Source: Hydractinia symbiolongicarpus (Eukaryota; Cnidaria; Hydrozoa; Anthoathecata; Hydractiniidae). Taken from it: a DNA stretch of 64,000 nt. A program made the position numbers and the translations under genes. Below, piece by piece: positions 58,701-64,000 of the stretch. Position 1 is the first letter of the stretch. The number at the start of each line of letters is the position of its first letter. The notes under the pieces are model-generated. The model worked only from the letters and a program-made list of their open reading frames with translations. It did not search any database and was not told the origin of the DNA. The DNA is taken from NCBI RefSeq assembly GCF_029227915.1, contig NC_079880.1, positions 24,676,501 through 24,740,500 on the forward strand. Reading direction: 5' to 3'.

Positions 58701-61700
58701 CGGTAAACGTTTGGTTTTTAGAAAAATTCAAATTGAACAGAAGATTCTAAGCAACGACCTGATTATTCCCATCGAAGAAATACGATTCGCAACTGATACA
58801 CTACAGAGAAAGGTATACATTTTTGTATAAATAAACGGTAGGTTATGAATGCAAAGTTATATACAAATTATCGTGCTTTCTTAAAAACTATTATAATTTG
58901 TATAATTTGTTTTGTAATTTCTCGTAATTTGCAGAGCTATACTGTATAAAACACACAGACTTCACCCCAGGTACTGAGCTATTTCGTGTTTATTTGCAAT
59001 CGGATCTAAACTTGTCTCACGGCTTTTGGGATATCTTAATTTGGCAAAATTGAGACATGTGAAAAAAAAAACGGGCTGAAAAGTATACATGTAATCGCAA
59101 CAGTAGAAAATCATTGGATAATCAAGACCTTATTAGATCACCGAATCAGCCTAATTAACGAGCAATGCAGAGTATATGCTTATAAACGAGATTAACGTAC
59201 ATATCAATAAACGACCGATTTATCGCGCTGAGCGTTTATGTAGAAAATGATATGGTATGCGAGTTTATTTTGAAGGAGCGTATCTCAAACAAAAAGGTTT
59301 TGGTAGAAGGTTAATAGCTAAAGATACAGAAAAATTAGGATTATAGACCTCTTCTCTCCCGTTCACACATAATATAGTTGGATCTGTTCACTTTAAATAT
59401 TTCCAATAAAGATGATTTCCAGGTTTTAACAAAATTAATCAATATTTATTTAATTATCTATTGATTTAATATAGATTTGCCAGTTTCAAATAAAAACCTC
59501 CGAACGTATATGTTCGTTTCGCACCAATGTTAAGCCTTAAGCTGAATTTCCTCTTAAATATAGTTTGCTTCAGAAAGGATCAGATTGAAACGAAACGGAA
59601 ATTCATTAATTTTAATTTCCACTAATGCATTGGAACAGATCGTGATAAAACGGAAGTCAACGTTTTAACAAACTAGATGTTTTCCTCGAAAAACATCAGA
59701 AGAAGTTGAATTCAATTTTATTTGCACGGAAACGAAAAGTTCAAAAAATTACCAAGTTACGTCAGTGAAAAATTGCTTCTAGAGCAACTTAACCCGCTTA
59801 GTGAGCTAATGACCATCACTGTGCTGTATGTTGTGCGTCATTGTACATTCTTCTTCGTAGATTTCTGGTGCACAAAAAGGTGGCATGGGAGCTAGGAAAA
59901 ACAATGATGCATGCGCTGTCTACAAAGGGAGAAAAATACATTTAAAGACGATGTATAATTTTGGAAGTTCAGTTAAAAGAGATTTCCTGATAAAACTTCG
60001 ACGGGTGAGTTACAACTGAAGTACATCAATCTTAATTTTACAAATACTATATTCCACTTACTAACTAAAGAAAATGAAGGCTCGATATGATACCTACTCC
60101 TATTGTTCACAAGCCTATGCCTCTCCTAACGTTACCCTGTAGATTTCATACTAATTGGGTCCGCATTCTCGGCGTTAGTGAAATGAACATAAAACGATTA
60201 GCTACAGTCAACGCTAAATATGTCGGACTCTTGAGTAGATTAGTGTTCGAGACACCGGTTGAACCTCACAAATTCGAAGAGAACTTCTTAACCTTTTGGC
60301 CACACAAATTCTTGTGGCATTTGAGTTATGGGGTATAGGAAAAATCAACATCTTACCAGTAGAAAGTAAAAATTATGAAAAAAATCTGACCTTTTTATGC
60401 ATTAACTGTTCTTCCAGCTACGTCTTGTTTCTTTAATTTTCTCAGCCATGGTAAACCGGGGAGTATAATATTAGTGTTTCTTAAACAGTATTCTCATATT
60501 GACATTTAGATCTAGTTAAATTGAACCACTTTGGCCAGAAAAAAATGTGACCAAATTTTTTTACTAGGATAAGCACTGATAATGATTCATATGTTTTTGA
60601 CTCATTATAACAGCTCCTATATACTTTTTATGTAAGATGAAAGATATAAATCATATGAACGTGGATGCGTTCGTGGGAGTGATCAGACAATCTGAAGATT
60701 TGCATTTCGTTTGGTCTTATTGCTCGAAAGGGTGCTTGCAGGTAAGCTCTTATATCTCTTAGCTCTTATACCACAATCTATTGTATCTTATACCTATTGT
60801 ATAGTTTTTTATGTTTATATCTTTTATCTATATGTATTTATATTTTATTTATCTCCCTTAAAATGTTTAGGAGGTGCTTCAAAACGAAATAGAATTAGAT
60901 TGGATGTTTAGAGTTTCATTTGCTGATGATATATCAAAAGTAAGTCTAAGATTTACAACCATCATTGACTCTAACCCTATTCGGTTCAGGGGTTAAAAAT
61001 CCCCCCCTGTTGGTTTATTGTAATTACTTTTGAGACATGTTGCTTCACGGGTTGAAAATTAGTGTCTTGCTCATCATTTTTAGGGAAGGTTTTTGTTAAA
61101 CTGTTTTTTAAGTAAACGAGAATGTGCATATTAATTTATACAGTCATATTTTAACTTCCACTGTTTTAGCCTGTTTTTGATTAGAAACAAACTACAGGCA
61201 TTATATGTTTGATTCGCCTTATTCTGAAGTAGGAATACCTAACATCCAACAAATTGAGCCTTTTTTTAAATAGTCAAGTGTACCATTCGCAACCAAAAAG
61301 CATTTCCCAATTTCGTGCTACTAAATGTCTCAGTACTACTGCAAGGATGTAGGTGTACTAGATTCCCCACACAATTCAGCTAACTGTTGTAACAGTGATT
61401 TCAAACGTACTAGGTAGATAGTTCACAAAACCGTAACGGATTTCACTAATGAGCTGATTCCCAGGGATGCTTATCCAAAGAAAGGACGTTTAATTACCGC
61501 TATGTCTGTCTTAGCGGTAATTTTTGTACTATTTTTTCAGGGCTTAGGGGCAATCCATAAAAGTTCGGTGGAACTTCATGGTAATCTGTCATCATTGACA
61601 TGTGTTATTGACAACAGATGGGTGTGCAAACTCACAGATTTCGGAATGTTCCATTTTAAGCAGGAGCTGGATGCAAATTATAATTATTTGCCATATGGAA

Positions 61701-63751
61701 TGACCAAAGCAAAAGGTAATTTACAAACTTTTCCTTTAACTATGTTATAGATTTACTGCCGCGTTGCCATATGGAAATTTTATAAAAAGGTTGAGCAATA
61801 AGCTTTTTTTTCGAATAGGTTTTAGTGAATGGTGCAAGCTCTTGTTGTTCTGATACTTCTGTTATAGGATTTTCCCACAACTCATAATAGCTGGTCATTT
61901 TTTTATGAGCTAAGCAACTATAGCTCGAAAAAAAGTTAAAAAAAGTTAAATTGGTGTACAGCTTGCACTGTCGAAGCAAAGCATGAAAGCAAAACAATTG
62001 TTCTTAATGTTCTTCTATATTTCCCCGAAGCCTTTTCCACGCTAATGTGTGAACTGGGTTATTGAAGAGAATAAACACTTTAAGGCCTTCAACAGGATAC
62101 ACAATGTGAATGATCCAACAAAGTCACTTGCCACAGTAATCAGAAATCCGTCAGCTGACCGACTGTTAGCCTTGTGGTAAAGTGTTCGCTTCCAATGCCG
62201 GAGGTCTTGGGTTCAAACCCTGGCGAAGGCATGCGAGAGACTATAAAAGTGTGAATATATGCTTTCTTCTTCGCGATTAGCATGAGAATGGGTTCATATC
62301 TTAGGCAGTTGTCTAGTTGAGCGATTACATTGCTTGCACTAGCTCAAATGGGAGCTTTAAATGCTCTAGGACCCTCTTCGCAGGACCCTCGTTGATAGCA
62401 TTATCCTGGGTTAATAATTTCAATAATAATAGACAAATGCTGACAGCAAAGTCACTGTCCGTACACGACCTCATATTTAACTTCAAATTTCAACTATACT
62501 CTTATCGTGTTATAACTTAAATTTAAAAACTATAACAACTACTATATTCTCTGTCATCCATGATTTGCAGCAACAAATACGCTACAATAAGCTTTCTTTT
62601 CAATTTCACAGTGCTATTGAATTCATTTTAACACCTTAACCCCGAAACACTTCCACCGCATTTTGTTTCGTTATCCTCTTTAACCTAATCAGGCATCATT
62701 CTACATTCATATCAGATCGCTGTTGTTCCTGCTTTTGTAGTTACATAGAGTTTATTTAAAACTTCTTGACGCTATCCCTGCAAAAAAATCCAGTGTCGCG
62801 ACTTATTCATTAATCACGTGATCTGCCGAGTGAGCATGGCTGCTGTGCAGTTGTTACGTTAGCGAATGGTGACGTATAAAGATCGAGGCCGCCTTCCAAC
62901 AGGCAAGAAGTGATTCTACGTATGCGATGTAAATAGTGAGCCTAATGAAGTTGTTTATATACAAGAAGAAAAGTATATAAAACTATATGTGATTAATTTT
63001 TGTCGTGACTCCACGCAAGATCCCGACACCAGCTACAACGCTTAAAAAGTTTAAAGACACTTAAATATACTTTAGAGCAATTTTGGTGGGCTCCTGAAGT
63101 ACTGCGCGATAAAAAAAACCGAGTACGAGAATCTGATATCTACAGTTTTGGTATGGTGTTGTATGAAATATTTATGAAGCAGCGACCATTCTTTGATGTA
63201 ATCGACAACGGAAGCAAACATCCACAAGGTAAGGCCTACTTTAGAAATTAGCCAAAGCCTAGTCAAACTCATTAAACATTTTACGGTTGGAATTAACCAA
63301 GAACAATGAGTACATCTGCAGGAGACGAGTTGACAGAAAAATACATTTCATCAGGCGTAATGTAAAGTGACTCAAAGTTGAGACATGGATCCGGATGAAT
63401 GGACTAAAATTTCTTACTCAATTTCTTCTCAAATTCGACTTTGCACTTGGAAACTGCTTACTTCGTCTTAACTATTTTTAATGAATGTTTGAGTTCCCAG
63501 GGGGTTCACTGTATAAATAAAAAGAATCATAAATTCATAAATAAGTTTATTTTTTATTTCGTTATAGATTTGATTCGAGAGATAGCCATAATACCTTCAT
63601 TTCACTTGCGTCCTTCATTACTAAATAACGAAAACACACCTGAAATTATAATCGATTTGATAAAGCAATGTTGGTCTGAAAACATACATTCACGACCTTC
63701 TCTCAAAGAAATTACTAAAATCATACAAAGTTTAAACGAAGAAAATTACTC
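53031..63751 (+). CDS. Receptor-type guanylyl cyclase (natriuretic-peptide-receptor-like), C-terminus beyond the window
   Basis: Twelve coding exons join in frame to 784 residues: 53031-53742, 55016-55287, 55547-55691, 55951-56169, 57382-57466, 58722-58812, 59861-60004, 60637-60741, 60871-60939, 61541-61715, 63076-63228, 63568-63751. Residues about 35-449 form an ANF-receptor ligand-binding domain (GAVTRVVDDIN, FIGPLCS, IPMISFGCSS, AAYLYDATMLY). One exon encodes the single membrane helix (FFLAPLPLILLPVLLCFL). The kinase-homology domain follows: VYKGRKIHLKTM, VWSYCSKGCLQ, ELHGNL in place of the kinase HRDL, DFGM, FWWAPEVL, SDIYSFGMVLYEI and RPSLKEI. HGNL is the usual pseudokinase form in these cyclases. 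The last donor (phase 2) points out of the window, where the dimerisation and cyclase domains are expected but not seen. The ATG at 53031 is uncertain: no clear signal peptide, alternative ATG at 53100 or an upstream exon. Confidence 0.85.
55722..55760. repeat. (GACA)n microsatellite
   Basis: GACA/GACAGACA run in a guanylyl cyclase intron just after the donor of exon 55547-55691. Confidence 0.9.
57136..57281. repeat. Fold-back element 1 in a guanylyl cyclase intron
   Basis: AACGGATACTGAC near 57138 and GTCAGTATCCGTT near 57268 are inverted, with a second inverted pair of ACTGTAAAATACAA type inside. The interior carries CCCTCGGTGAAGGGC. Confidence 0.75.
57485..57665. repeat. 42-bp tandem repeat, about four units
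   Basis: Units contain TATTGTAATGTCATGTGATA followed by CTGTTTCTTATTCACTGCT. The last unit is partial. It lies in the intron after the membrane-helix exon. Confidence 0.85.
57772..57904. repeat. Fold-back element 2 in a guanylyl cyclase intron
   Basis: CAATAAACTGTTTTATCTAT near 57775 pairs with the inverted GATAGACGAAACAGTTTATA near 57883, and CCGAGAAATATTA pairs with TAATATTTGTCGG. The interior again has a CCCTCGG motif, as in fold-back element 1, so the two may be related. Confidence 0.75.
58585..58655. repeat. Short ATTATCCCGAA tandem repeat
   Basis: Repeated ATTATCCCGAAA/ATTATCCAATTATCC units in an intron upstream of exon 58722-58812. Confidence 0.8.
62160..62290 (+). mobile_element. 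tRNA-derived SINE head
   Basis: GTTAGCCTTGTGGTAAAGTG (62165-62184) resembles a tRNA A box and GGTTCAAACCC (62210-62220) a B box, with a normal spacing of about 25-45 bases. Downstream GCGAGAGACTATAAAAG and an AT-rich stretch replace the expected acceptor stem, so this is a SINE rather than a tRNA. It lies in a guanylyl cyclase intron. Confidence 0.55.
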
Positions 63752-64000
63752 GTGAGTATTTTTGTAGTTGGCTTTTGAAAGTATACTAGACTAGCTTGAG
63801 TATGAGACAACATTAGTAGTAGTGATAATCTCTCTCCGTTCTTTAAGGCATAATAAGTAAGCATAGAGCTTTTTCTTCCCATGCCTAATACAGATGAATT
63901 TTTTACTAGCAAAAACTGACCATGGAATAAATAAACGTTTTTTATCAGCAACTCCATATTTTAATTTGCTAAGGGTGAAATTTCAATCAGCCTTAAAGTT

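Overview
The window is nuclear DNA from an animal. It is about two-thirds A+T, the genes are split by many introns with GT..AG borders, and the encoded proteins are animal orthologues (SLCO/OATP transporter, MTAP, NAF1, CEP19, ADHFE1, receptor guanylyl cyclase). Compact genes with introns of 0.1-2 kb, and the mix of transposons (Mutator, an unassigned DDE element with a BEN-domain partner, tRNA-derived SINEs, LINE 3' ends with CAT-repeat tails), suggest a cnidarian, possibly a hydrozoan. That placement is inference; no species-specific marker was found.

Layout. 1-4.9 kb: no gene seen. 4.9-12.3 kb (+): an SLCO locus in which three tandem, mutually similar exons each encode the N-terminal half of an organic-anion transporter. 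All three end at the same codon phase in front of a single set of six downstream exons. 15.3-18.2 kb: a Mutator-type DNA transposon with 19-bp terminal inverted repeats and one frameshift in its transposase. 18.5-19.3 kb (-): intronless MTAP. 20.5-27.2 kb (-): NAF1, nine coding exons rebuilt here to a 779-residue protein. 28.7-29.1 kb: a tRNA-derived SINE. 31.05-38.89 kb: a complete-looking 7.8-kb DNA transposon with a 3-bp TTA duplication, carrying a spliced DDE transposase gene and a spliced Tudor-like/BEN gene, and itself hit by a nested MITE with a 9-bp duplication. 39-41 kb: repeat-rich spacer. 41.3-41.8 kb (+): CEP19. 42.1-50.6 kb (+): ADHFE1, 15 coding exons, 475 residues. 53.0 kb to the right edge (+): a receptor-type guanylyl cyclase whose ligand-binding domain, membrane segment and kinase-homology domain are present but whose catalytic part lies outside the window.

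The cellular genes are mostly unrelated housekeeping functions (methionine salvage, H/ACA RNP assembly, cilium/centrosome, 4-hydroxybutyrate metabolism) plus transport and cGMP signalling. I see no functional cluster. The two most notable structures are the three-way variable-first-exon SLCO locus and the two-gene transposon. Exon joins were deduced by hand from reading-frame phase and splice sites; every internal join given here keeps an open frame.
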